DNA of 64,000 nucleotides from Sphingomonas soli NBRC 100801 (lineage in GTDB: Bacteria; Pseudomonadota; Alphaproteobacteria; Sphingomonadales; Sphingomonadaceae), in NCBI RefSeq assembly GCF_001591025.1, contig NZ_BCTZ01000014.1, positions 1 through 64,000 on the forward strand, written 5' to 3'. Made by a program: the position numbers and the translations under genes. This document shows, piece after piece, positions 57,024-64,000 of this stretch (its first letter is position 1; every line of letters begins with the position of its first letter). The notes under the pieces are model-generated. The model made no database searches. It was not told where the DNA came from and worked only from the letters and a program-made list of their open reading frames with translations.

Positions 57024-58126
57024 CCTATAAGCACCTCTTCCAGCGCGCGCTGGCCGCGGCGCCCGAGCGGCTCCATTTCGCGGCGCACTCGCACCATCTG
57101 TGGCCCGACGCTTCCTATGTGGGGCAGATCGCCGCGTGGCAGGACGCGGCGCGGCTTGCCGACCGCAAATGGGAGCGGGTGATGGGCGAGGTCTGGCCTG
57201 CGGCGCAGGAGCATGTGGCGCGGGAGCTGGGCCTGCCCGATCCGGGCACGATCACCTTCGCGCCCAACACCCACGACCTGTTGCTGCGCATCGTATCGGC
57301 GATGCCGCAGCGCCCGTTGCGCATCCTGACCAGCGATGGCGAGTTCCACAGTTTCCGCCGGCAATCGCTGCGCTGGGAGGAAGCGGGCACCGCGATCGTC
57401 GAGCGGGTGACGCTGGAGCGGATCATCGATCGCGCCGGATCGGGCGAGCACGACCTGATCTTCGTCAGCCAGGTGCAGTTCAACAGCGGGCGCGTCTTTG
57501 AGGGGCTGGCCGAGCTGGCGGCGCTGGCGCGGCCCGAGGGGCCATGGGTGGTGATCGACGGCTATCACGCGTTCATGGCGATGCCAGTAGATTTGTCGGG
57601 GGTGGCTGACCGCGTCTTCTACCTCGCGGGCGGCTATAAATATGCGATGGCGGGCGAGGGCTGCGCCTTCCTCCACGCGCCGGCCGGCTTTGGCGCGCGG
57701 CCGGAGATTACGGGCTGGTATGCCGAGTTCGAGGATCTTTCCGCCGCGCCGGGCACGATCGGCTACGCGCCCGATGCGCGGCGCTATATGGGATCGACTT
57801 TCGATCCTTCGGGCATCTACCGCTTCGTCGCGGTGCGCGACATGCTGGCCGACGAAGGGCTGACCACGGCGGGGATTGCTGGCCATGTCGCCGGCCTGCG
57901 GGCGCGGCTGCTGAACGGGATGAAGCTGGACGCGGAATTGCTCAATCCGGGCTCGCCGGCGCGGTTCGTCGCGCTGCGCAGCCCGCACGCGGGAAGCTGG
58001 CAGGCGGCGCTGGAGGCGGAGGACATCATCACCGATGTGCGCGGCGACGTGCTGCGGATCGGGCTGGGCCTGTATCAGGACACGCGCGACGTGGACGCGC
58101 TGCTGGAGGCGCTGCACGACCTTTAA
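57020..58126 (+). CDS. Aminotransferase class V-fold (kynureninase-like) enzyme
   Basis: A 368-residue PLP-dependent enzyme from a TTG start sharing TTGA with the kynA stop. Near the N-terminus HFAAHSHHLWPDASYVGQI matches the opening of kynureninase-like class V enzymes; the PLP aspartate region is PWVVIDGYHAFMAMPVDL and the Schiff-base lysine is in YLAGGYKYAMAGEGCAFL. With kynA directly upstream it probably cleaves kynurenine or a derivative to anthranilate plus alanine, but it is not the canonical KynU sequence and no formamidase gene is seen here. Activity inferred from fold and context. Confidence 0.75.
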   Translation: MTYKHLFQRALAAAPERLHFAAHSHHLWPDASYVGQIAAWQDAARLADRKWERVMGEVWPAAQEHVARELGLPDPGTITFAPNTHDLLLRIVSAMPQRPLRILTSDGEFHSFRRQSLRWEEAGTAIVERVTLERIIDRAGSGEHDLIFVSQVQFNSGRVFEGLAELAALARPEGPWVVIDGYHAFMAMPVDLSGVADRVFYLAGGYKYAMAGEGCAFLHAPAGFGARPEITGWYAEFEDLSAAPGTIGYAPDARRYMGSTFDPSGIYRFVAVRDMLADEGLTTAGIAGHVAGLRARLLNGMKLDAELLNPGSPARFVALRSPHAGSWQAALEAEDIITDVRGDVLRIGLGLYQDTRDVDALLEALHDL

Positions 58127-58129
58127 TAT

Positions 58130-58264
58130 CCCTCTCCCCTCGGGCGAGGGAGGGAGCAGCGAAGCCGCGCAAGGGTGAGGGCCACGCTGGATGGCGGCGA
58201 AGCACCCTCATCCTTCCCACCGCTTCGCGGCGGGCCCCTTCCTTCTCCCACCGGGAGAAGGACT
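58130..58264. repeat. Long palindromic dispersed repeat
   Basis: From CCCTCTCCCCTCGGGCGAGGGAGGG to CCTTCTCCCACCGGGAGAAGG this 135-bp stretch contains several nested inverted repeats (CCCTC/GAGGG, GCGAAGC/GCTTCGC, CTCCC/GGGAG). It lies between the convergent class V and CoA-binding genes; no reading frame with coding character is seen. Related short blocks occur at 37-98 and 3085-3135. Confidence 0.6.
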
Positions 58265-58692
58265 TAAGCGATCGGCTTCACCCCCAGCCGGGGTATCTCG
58301 ATCGCCGGGCAGCGGTCCATCACCACCTTGAGCCCCGCCGATTCGGCGCGATCGGCGGCTTCTTCGTTGACCACGCCCAATTGCATCCACACCGCCTTTG
58401 CGCCTGCTGCGATCGCTTCGTCCACCGCTTCGCCCGCGGCCTGGGGACGGCGGAAGATATCGACGAGATCGATGGGCTCGCCGATCTGGCTCAGCTCGCG
58501 GAACACGAACTCGCCATGGATGTGCTCGCCGGTGATCTGCGGGTTGACCGGGATCACGCGATAGCCGCGGCTCTGGAGATAGGCCATCACGCCATAGCTT
58601 GGCCGGTCGGGCCGGTCGGACGCGCCGATCATCGCGATCGTGCGGGTCTCTTCGAGCAGCGCCTTGATATCCTCGTCACGCGTCAACGGCAT
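58264..58692 (-). CDS. CoA-binding domain protein (YccU-like)
   Basis: A 142-residue Rossmann-fold protein of the CoA-binding 2 family: IAMIGASDRPDRPSYGVMAYLQSRGYRVIPVNP (about 19-51) and the later VDIFRRPQAAGEAVDEAIAAGAKAVWMQLGVVNEEAADRAESAGLKVVMDRCPAIE with the conserved cysteine. It resembles the N-terminal domain of succinyl-CoA synthetase alpha; role unknown. Confidence 0.9.
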   Translation of the reverse strand: MPLTRDEDIKALLEETRTIAMIGASDRPDRPSYGVMAYLQSRGYRVIPVNPQITGEHIHGEFVFRELSQIGEPIDLVDIFRRPQAAGEAVDEAIAAGAKAVWMQLGVVNEEAADRAESAGLKVVMDRCPAIEIPRLGVKPIA

Positions 58693-58710
58693 GCATCACC
58701 TCCACCCTTC

Positions 58711-58790
58711 GTCATCCCCGCGAACGCGGGGACCCAGAGCCAGGGACCGTGCGCGGTGAAACCCTGGATCCCCGCGTCCGCGGGGATGAC
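58711..58790. repeat. 27-bp inverted repeat (REP type)
   Basis: Left arm 58711-58737 and right arm 58764-58790 pair at 25 of 27 positions around a 26-nt spacer, the same arm length and spacing as the element at 56161-56240. It separates the CoA-binding gene from mrp on the same strand. Confidence 0.8.
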
Positions 58791-58793
58791 GGG

Positions 58794-59753
58794 TTAGAGC
58801 GTGCGCAGCCAGTCACCGACCTTTCCGGCCAGATCTGCAAACACCTGCGCCTCGGGCCCGTTCCCTGCGGCGGGCGGCGTGCCCGCATCGGATGCCGCGC
58901 GAATCGCCATTTCGAGCGGGACGCGGCCGAGGAACGGAATCTCCAACGCCGCCGCCGCCGCCTCCGCGCCGCCCTTGCCAAAGGGGTCGCTGACCTCGCC
59001 GCAATGCGGGCAGGCATAGCCGCTCATATTCTCGATCAGGCCAATGATCGGGATGCCCGCCTTGCGGAACAGATCGATCGCGCGGGTGGCGTCGATCAGC
59101 GCCAGATCCTGTGGGGTGGAGACGATCACCGCGCCCGCCGGCTTGTGCTTCTGGATCATGGTGAGCTGCACGTCGCCGGTGCCCGGCGGCAGATCGAGGA
59201 CGAGCGTGTCGCATGCACCCCAATCGCCATCGACCAATTGGCCGAGCGCTCCGCCCGCCATGGGCCCGCGCCATGCAATCGCCTGCCCCTCCGCCACCAA
59301 TCCGCCCATCGAGAGCAAGGGCACGCCATAGGGGGTCTCGACCGGCAGCAGCGTCTTTTCGCGCGCCTTGGGGCGTACGCCTTCCACCCCCAGCAGGCGC
59401 GGCTGCGAGGGGCCGTAGATATCGGCATCGACCAGCCCGACCTTGCGCCCGCCCTGCTTGAGCGCGATCGCCAGATTGGCGGCGATGGTGGATTTGCCCA
59501 CGCCCCCCTTGCCGCTGGCCACGGCGATCAGCCGCCGGGTGCGCCGTTCGCTGGTAAGCAGCACGCGGACCTCGCTGACGCCGTCCACGCCGGATGCGGC
59601 CCTCCGCACATCGGCTTCCAGCTCGGCGCGCGCGGCCTCACCCAAGCCGGTCACATCGAGCACGATGCTGGCCCGGCCATCTTCCAGACGGGCAGTTGCG
59701 CGGCCCGCCGCCAGCGCGTCCAGCGCCGCCTGAATCGTCACGTTATCGGTCAT
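58794..59753 (-). CDS. mrp: Mrp/ApbC family iron-sulfur carrier ATPase
   Basis: A 319-residue P-loop protein that carries or inserts [4Fe-4S] clusters. An N-terminal MIP18-like domain (about 5-80) precedes the deviant Walker A VASGKGGVGKST (about 92-103), switch regions DADIYGPSQPRLLG and DLPPGTGDVQLT, and the cluster-binding CPHC in GYACPHCGEV (about 256-265). ATG 59753 is chosen. Divergent from hflK. Confidence 0.95.
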   Translation of the reverse strand: MTDNVTIQAALDALAAGRATARLEDGRASIVLDVTGLGEAARAELEADVRRAASGVDGVSEVRVLLTSERRTRRLIAVASGKGGVGKSTIAANLAIALKQGGRKVGLVDADIYGPSQPRLLGVEGVRPKAREKTLLPVETPYGVPLLSMGGLVAEGQAIAWRGPMAGGALGQLVDGDWGACDTLVLDLPPGTGDVQLTMIQKHKPAGAVIVSTPQDLALIDATRAIDLFRKAGIPIIGLIENMSGYACPHCGEVSDPFGKGGAEAAAAALEIPFLGRVPLEMAIRAASDAGTPPAAGNGPEAQVFADLAGKVGDWLRTL

Positions 59754-59824
59754 TGCCAGCCAGATAAGGACGTAATCGCCGCATGCCACTGTAAATTCGC
59801 GGCGGCAGCCCTATAAAGACGGCT

Positions 59825-60946
59825 ATGGCAATTTTCACGGGCTGGCGATCATGGGCCGGCGCTCTCAAGAACGAACCTCCCAAGAGCCCCTGGGGCGGCG
59901 GCGCCGGTAGCGGCGGCGGCGACAAGGGCAGCGGCGGCGGCGATAACGGGAATGGCGGCGGCGGGCCGCGCAATCCCTGGTCGCTTCCCCCCGGCGGCGG
60001 CAGGCGCCCGGGACGCGGCGCGGCCGGCACCCTGGACGATCTGTTGCAGCGCGCGCGCAGCGGCGGCGGCCCGGGCATGCCCGGCATGCCGCAGGGCGCC
60101 CGCTTCTGGGGCGCCATCCTGGGCGCTCTGATCCTCGGCTGGATCGCGTTCACATCGATCCACTCGATCGGGCCGCAGGAGCGCGCCGTGGTGCAGACGC
60201 TGGGCCGCTTCGCCGGCACGCTGGAGCCCGGCTGGCGCTTCACCCTGCCCGCGCCGCTCTCGGTGGTCGAGACAGTCGACGTCCAGGCGATTCGCGACGA
60301 GAAATTCCCCGAATCCGACCGCGAAAACCTGATGCTGACCGGCGATCAGAACATTGTGGATCTCGCTTATCTGGTGCAGTGGCGCGTGCGCAGCCCATCG
60401 GACTTCGTCTTCCAGGTGCGAAGCCCGCGCGACACCGTGCGCGACACCGCCGAATCGGCGATGCGCGCCGTGGTCGCCAATGCGACGCTCAACGACACCA
60501 TCACCTCCGGCCGCGCCAAGATCGAAGCCGAGGTCATCCAGCTGATGCAGAAGATCCTCGACGAATATGGTTCGGGGATCATCATCCAGAGCGTGTCGAT
60601 CCAGAAGGCCGCCGCTCCGCAGGCGGTGGACGAAGAGTTCAAGCAGGTCACCGCCGCGCAGCAGCAGGCGCAGGCCGCGAAGAACAACGCCAATGCCTAT
60701 GCGCAGCAGGTGCTCGCCGCCGCGCAGGGCGAGGCCGCCGAGTTCGACAAGATCTATGAGCAGTACAAGCTCGCCCCCGAAGTGACGCGCCGCCGCCTCT
60801 ATTACGAGACCATGGAGCAGGTGCTGTCCAAGACGAACAAGACGATCGTCGAGGCGCCCGGCGTCACGCCCTATCTGGCGCTGCCCAGCCTCTCCAGAAG
60901 CGCCACTGCCGCGCCCGAAAAGCCCGCCCAGGGAGCACAACGATGA
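59825..60946 (+). CDS. hflK: FtsH protease regulator subunit HflK
   Basis: A 373-residue inner-membrane SPFH/prohibitin protein, partner of HflC around the FtsH protease. A low-complexity Gly/Pro/Ser-rich cytoplasmic N-terminus (about 18-85, GGGAGSGGGDKGSGGG) is followed by one membrane helix (FWGAILGALILGWIAFTSI), the SPFH domain (about 115-270, VVQTLGRFAGTLEPGWRF) and a helical tail (AQQQAQAAKNNANAYAQQVLAAAQGEAAEFDKIYEQYK). It overlaps hflC by 4 nt. Confidence 0.95.
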   Translation: MAIFTGWRSWAGALKNEPPKSPWGGGAGSGGGDKGSGGGDNGNGGGGPRNPWSLPPGGGRRPGRGAAGTLDDLLQRARSGGGPGMPGMPQGARFWGAILGALILGWIAFTSIHSIGPQERAVVQTLGRFAGTLEPGWRFTLPAPLSVVETVDVQAIRDEKFPESDRENLMLTGDQNIVDLAYLVQWRVRSPSDFVFQVRSPRDTVRDTAESAMRAVVANATLNDTITSGRAKIEAEVIQLMQKILDEYGSGIIIQSVSIQKAAAPQAVDEEFKQVTAAQQQAQAAKNNANAYAQQVLAAAQGEAAEFDKIYEQYKLAPEVTRRRLYYETMEQVLSKTNKTIVEAPGVTPYLALPSLSRSATAAPEKPAQGAQR

Positions 60947-61794
60947 ACGCCGTGTTTCGCCATCCCATCGCCCTGGCGGTGATCGCGCTGCTCGGGCTGA
61001 TGCTGGTGTTCAGCTCCTTCTCGATCGTGCCCGAAACGCGCCAGGCAGTCGTGCTGCGGCTCAACGAGCCGTATCAGACGGTCAACGCCTATAAGCCCGG
61101 CGAGCAATTCGGCCGCACCGGATCGGGCGTGCTCTTCCACATACCGTTCGTCGACCGGGTCGTATGGGTGGACAAGCGCATCCTGTCGCTCGACCTGAGC
61201 AACCAGCCGGTGCTCTCGACCGACCAGCAGCGCATCGAAGTGGATGCGTTCGCGCGCTTCCGCGTGGTCAATCCGCTGCGCATGGCGATCAGCGTCGGAT
61301 CGGTCGAGCGGCTGACCGAGCGGCTCCAGCCGCTGTTCAGCTCGGCGCTGCGCAACGAGCTGGGCAAGCAGCCTTTCTCTGCCCTGCTCAGCGCGGAACG
61401 CGGCCAGGTCATGGATAATATCCAGAAGAACCTGCAGGCCTTCGGCACCCAATATGGTGTCGAGATCGTCGACGTGCGCATCAAGCATGCCGATCTGCCG
61501 ACCGGATCGCCGCTCGACAGCGCCTATGACCGGATGCGTACCGCGCGCCAGCAGGAAGCGGCGACGATCCGCGCCCAGGGCCTGAAGGAAGCACAGATCA
61601 TCCGCGCGACCGCGCTTGCCGAAGCCGCGCAGATCTATGCCGCCGCCACCAACAAGGACCCGAAATTCTACGACTTCTTCCGCGCGATGCAGTCGTACCG
61701 GACGACCTTCATCCCGGCCGAAGGCAAGGGCGAGACCAACATCATCCTGAGCCCGCAGAACAGCTATCTCAAGGAGTTCATGGGACAGCGATAA
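60943..61794 (+). CDS. hflC: FtsH protease regulator subunit HflC
   Basis: A 283-residue SPFH protein. One N-terminal membrane helix (IALAVIALLGLMLVFSSFSIV) and the SPFH domain with RQAVVLRLNEPYQTVN, HIPFVDRVVWVDKRILSLDL and RFRVVNPLRMAISVGS; the C-terminal segment FRAMQSYRTTFIPAEGKGETNIILSPQNSYLKEF is typical. It forms the HflKC complex that restrains FtsH. Confidence 0.96.
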   Translation: MNAVFRHPIALAVIALLGLMLVFSSFSIVPETRQAVVLRLNEPYQTVNAYKPGEQFGRTGSGVLFHIPFVDRVVWVDKRILSLDLSNQPVLSTDQQRIEVDAFARFRVVNPLRMAISVGSVERLTERLQPLFSSALRNELGKQPFSALLSAERGQVMDNIQKNLQAFGTQYGVEIVDVRIKHADLPTGSPLDSAYDRMRTARQQEAATIRAQGLKEAQIIRATALAEAAQIYAAATNKDPKFYDFFRAMQSYRTTFIPAEGKGETNIILSPQNSYLKEFMGQR

Positions 61795-61900
61795 GCCGGC
61801 AGCCAAAAAGCCTGTCAAAGCGTTCATATTCAAACGCCGTTCAGGAATCCGGCGCGAGAATATGTCCAGATAGTTGCGACTTTTAAGAGGATCTACGCCT

Positions 61901-63409
61901 GTGCGTTACGCCTATGCTCTTACCACTGCCATCCTGCTGGGTGGCGCCGCCACTGCCCTGACGCTCAACCAGCCCGCCGGCGCGCAGACCGCGCAGAATG
62001 AACCGGGCACGATCGCGGCCACCGCGCCGCGGCCCGGCGCGCCGATGAGCTTTGCGGACATGGTGGCGAAGCTCCAGCCCGCCGTGGTCAACATTTCGAC
62101 CACGCAGCGGGTGAAGGTCGAGAGCATCAATCCGTTCGCGGGCACCCCGTTCGAGCAGTTCGGGCCGCGCGGCGGACCGACCACGCAGAAATCCGAATCG
62201 CTCGGCTCGGGCTTCATCATCTCTGCCGACGGCTATGTCGTCACCAACAACCATGTGATCTCGGCCGGCAACCAGAAGGGCGTGGTGGTCGAATCGATCA
62301 CCGTGACCCTGCCTGACCGGCGCGAGTTCAAGGCGCGGCTGATCGGCAATGACACGCTTTCCGATCTCGCCGTGCTCAAGATCGACGGCCAGACCAACCT
62401 GCCCTTCGTCAAGTTCGGCGATTCCAACGCGACCCGCGTCGGCGACTGGGTGGTCGCGATCGGCAATCCGTTCGGCCTCGGCGGCTCCGTGACGGCGGGC
62501 ATCGTATCGGCAGTCCACCGCGCGGCCGGACAGTTCGACCGCTTCATCCAGACCGACGCGTCGATCAATCGCGGCAATTCGGGCGGACCGATGTTCGACC
62601 TGAACGGCAACGTCATCGGCATCAATTCGCAGATCCTGTCGCCCACCGGCGGCAATGTGGGCATCGGCTTCGCGATTCCCGCCGATCAGGCCAAGCCGAT
62701 CATCGCCACGCTGATGAAGGGCGATGCGGTCAAGCGCGGCTATCTGGGCGTCAGCATCCAGGCGCTCAGCCCGGATATCGCGGACGCGTTCGGCGTGCAG
62801 AAGGGCCTGGGCGAGCTGATCACCGACGTGCGATCGGGCGAGGCCGCCGAAAAGGCCGGGATCAAGCGCGGCGATATCGTCGTCAAGATCGGCGACAAGG
62901 ATGTGACGCCGGATCAGACGCTGTCGCTGCTCACCTCCGCGATCGCGCCGGGCACGCGCGTGCCCTTCGTGGTGGTCCGCGATGGCCAGCGCCTGACGAT
63001 TCCGGTGACGCTCGGCACGCGCCCGCCGGAAGACAAATTGCGCCAGCTGAGCCCGTCCGACTCGGATTCGAACCCCGGCGGCGGCGATCTGGACTCGATG
63101 GCCGCCGCATCGCTGGGCCTCAAGGTCGTGCCGATCACGCCCTCCGTCGCCTATGAAGTCGGCATCGATCCCTCGACCAAGGGCGTGATCGTCGCCGGTG
63201 TCGCGCCGAACAGCGACGCCGCCAGCAAGATCCAGCGGCTCGACGTGATCCTGTCGGTCAATCGCAAGCCCGTCACCAATGCGGCCGATATCGCAGCGAT
63301 CGTCGCAGAGGCGAAGAAGGCCGGACGCAGCAGCGTTGCGCTGTACATCCAGCGCCGGATCGAGGGCCAGGTGATCAGCCAGTTCGTGCCGGTAGAGATC
63401 CCGCGCTGA
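61901..63409 (+). CDS. Do-family (DegP/DegQ) periplasmic serine protease
   Basis: A 502-residue trypsin-like protease/chaperone. A signal peptide (RYAYALTTAILLGGAATAL) leads to the catalytic domain with triad H118 (VTNNHVIS), D155 (SDLAVLKID) and S227 (RGNSGGPMF), then two PDZ domains (about 285-370, GYLGVSIQALSPDIADAFG, and 400-500). GTG 61901 with AAGAGGA upstream is chosen over a TTG nine codons earlier. Clustering with hflKC and envelope genes suggests envelope protein quality control. Confidence 0.94.
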   Translation: MRYAYALTTAILLGGAATALTLNQPAGAQTAQNEPGTIAATAPRPGAPMSFADMVAKLQPAVVNISTTQRVKVESINPFAGTPFEQFGPRGGPTTQKSESLGSGFIISADGYVVTNNHVISAGNQKGVVVESITVTLPDRREFKARLIGNDTLSDLAVLKIDGQTNLPFVKFGDSNATRVGDWVVAIGNPFGLGGSVTAGIVSAVHRAAGQFDRFIQTDASINRGNSGGPMFDLNGNVIGINSQILSPTGGNVGIGFAIPADQAKPIIATLMKGDAVKRGYLGVSIQALSPDIADAFGVQKGLGELITDVRSGEAAEKAGIKRGDIVVKIGDKDVTPDQTLSLLTSAIAPGTRVPFVVVRDGQRLTIPVTLGTRPPEDKLRQLSPSDSDSNPGGGDLDSMAAASLGLKVVPITPSVAYEVGIDPSTKGVIVAGVAPNSDAASKIQRLDVILSVNRKPVTNAADIAAIVAEAKKAGRSSVALYIQRRIEGQVISQFVPVEIPR

Positions 63410-63445
63410 TCGCTTCGCGCTAGCAACCAGACCCGTTTCTCCCCT

Positions 63446-63477
63446 ATTGCAGCACCTTGATATGGAGGTGCTGCAAT
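63446..63477 (+). promoter_or_regulatory. Perfect 12-bp inverted repeat over the HerA-like start
   Basis: ATTGCAGCACCT (63446-63457) and AGGTGCTGCAAT (63466-63477) are exact reverse complements around an 8-nt loop. The right arm covers part of the GGAGG ribosome-binding site and the first two bases of the ATG at 63476, so folding of the mRNA would hide the start. It could equally be a dyad operator. Confidence 0.6.
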
Positions 63478-64000
63478 GGCGGGCGAAACGGGTATTTTCA
63501 TTGGAGCTGCCGGCGGCACGCGGATCGAGCTCAACCTGAAGCGCGCCAATCGCCACGGGCTGATCGCGGGCGCCACCGGCACCGGCAAGACCGTGACCAT
63601 CCAGGGGATGATCGAGAGCCTTTCCAGGGTTGGCGTGCCCTGCTTCGTTTCCGACGTGAAGGGCGACCTGTCCGGCCTCGCCATGGCAGGTTCGCCGACA
63701 AGCAAGACGCACGAGATCTTCGCCGCGCGCGCCGCTGAGATCGGCCAGACCGACTGGGCCTATGCCGAAAGCCCGGTGCAGTTCTGGGACCTTTACGGCG
63801 AGCAAGGGCATCCGATCCGCACCACCGTAAGCGAGATGGGGCCGCTGCTTCTGGGGCGGCTGCTCAACCTCAACGACGTGCAGGAAGGCGTGCTCACCAT
63901 CGCCTTTACGCTGGCCGACAAGGAGGGGCTGCTGCTCCTCGATCTCGACGATCTGCAATCCATGCTGGTCCATTGCGCGGAGCGGGCGGACGAGCTGACC
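63476..64000 (+). CDS. HerA-like (DUF853) ATPase, 5' part
   Basis: The first 175 codons of a protein cut by the window end. MAGETGIFIGAAGG leads to ELNLKRANRHGLIAGATGTGKT with Walker A at residues 32-39 and VPCFVSDVKGDLSGLA shortly after, the hallmark N-terminus of DUF853 helicase HerA-like ATPases. The remaining about 300 residues expected for the family lie outside. Role in bacteria is unclear. GGAGG lies 8 nt before the ATG inside an inverted repeat. Confidence 0.88.
   Translation, partial: MAGETGIFIGAAGGTRIELNLKRANRHGLIAGATGTGKTVTIQGMIESLSRVGVPCFVSDVKGDLSGLAMAGSPTSKTHEIFAARAAEIGQTDWAYAESPVQFWDLYGEQGHPIRTTVSEMGPLLLGRLLNLNDVQEGVLTIAFTLADKEGLLLLDLDDLQSMLVHCAERADELT

Noticed and set aside
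59870..60080. Gly-rich repeats at the HflK N-terminus as a novel element
   Set aside because: Low-complexity Gly-rich N-termini are normal for HflK proteins.
63063..63079. GGATTCGAACC resembling a tRNA T-loop
   Set aside because: It lies in frame inside the DegP-type protease linker and has no acceptor or anticodon stems around it.

Overview
The window reads as chromosome of a high-GC alphaproteobacterium, most likely a sphingomonad (Sphingomonadaceae). This rests on gene content (alphaproteobacterial GshA, an XrtA/PEP-CTERM-type PrsK/PrsR pair, many small secreted proteins of the sphingomonad kind), frequent GTG/TTG starts, extensive ATGA/TGATG stop-start coupling, and several families of short GC-rich dispersed inverted repeats in the gaps. 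No phage, transposase, integrase, CRISPR array, tRNA or rRNA gene was seen. It is mostly ordinary housekeeping and accessory chromosome.

Layout. 0-5.4 kb (minus strand): a FAH-family hydrolase, a structured transcription unit with an 18-codon ORF behind a perfect Shine-Dalgarno, a small lipoprotein, a GH5 lipoprotein and uvrB. 5.6-11.2 kb: secreted dipeptidyl peptidase, OmpA-family protein, DUF3617 lipoprotein, membrane acyltransferase. 11.3-16.7 kb: ispG and a coupled small protein, an EamA/GNAT/TfoX-N operon, then ppa with two membrane proteins. 16.7-26.6 kb: M61 peptidase, isoprenylcysteine-methyltransferase-like protein, gshA, rsmE, an EF-hand protein, a DUF2147 protein, ubiA, pmbA and an inositol-phosphatase-like protein. 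26.6-32.9 kb: a TelA/XpaC-like operon among four poorly characterised secreted or membrane genes, then an FMN reductase. 33-40 kb: typA, small secreted proteins, an EVE protein, a cyclic-nucleotide-binding/flavoprotein fusion, DUF3297 and a serine hydrolase. 40.1-47 kb: a four-gene PEP-CTERM/exopolysaccharide regulation module (sugar transferase, PrsK kinase, PrsR sigma-54 activator, TPR protein) with overlapping reading frames. 47-54.2 kb: DUF815 ATPase, HisKA_2 kinase, ABC-F ATPase, PepSY/response regulator/kinase operon, luciferase-like oxidoreductase. 54.6-58.1 kb: HAD nucleotidase with dapD, kynA with a class V PLP enzyme. 58.2-64 kb: CoA-binding protein, mrp, hflK-hflC, a DegP/Q protease and the start of a HerA-like ATPase cut by the window end.

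The best candidates for something undescribed are: (1) the structured RNA/short-ORF unit at about 866-1183; (2) a multi-box dispersed element present as two opposite-orientation copies 46 kb apart (8012-8235 and 54290-54440); (3) hairpins that cover translation starts (34833-34869 and a perfect 12-bp inverted repeat at 63446-63477); (4) the TelA/XpaC neighbourhood of uncharacterised envelope genes. All functional statements are from reading sequence; no database search was possible.
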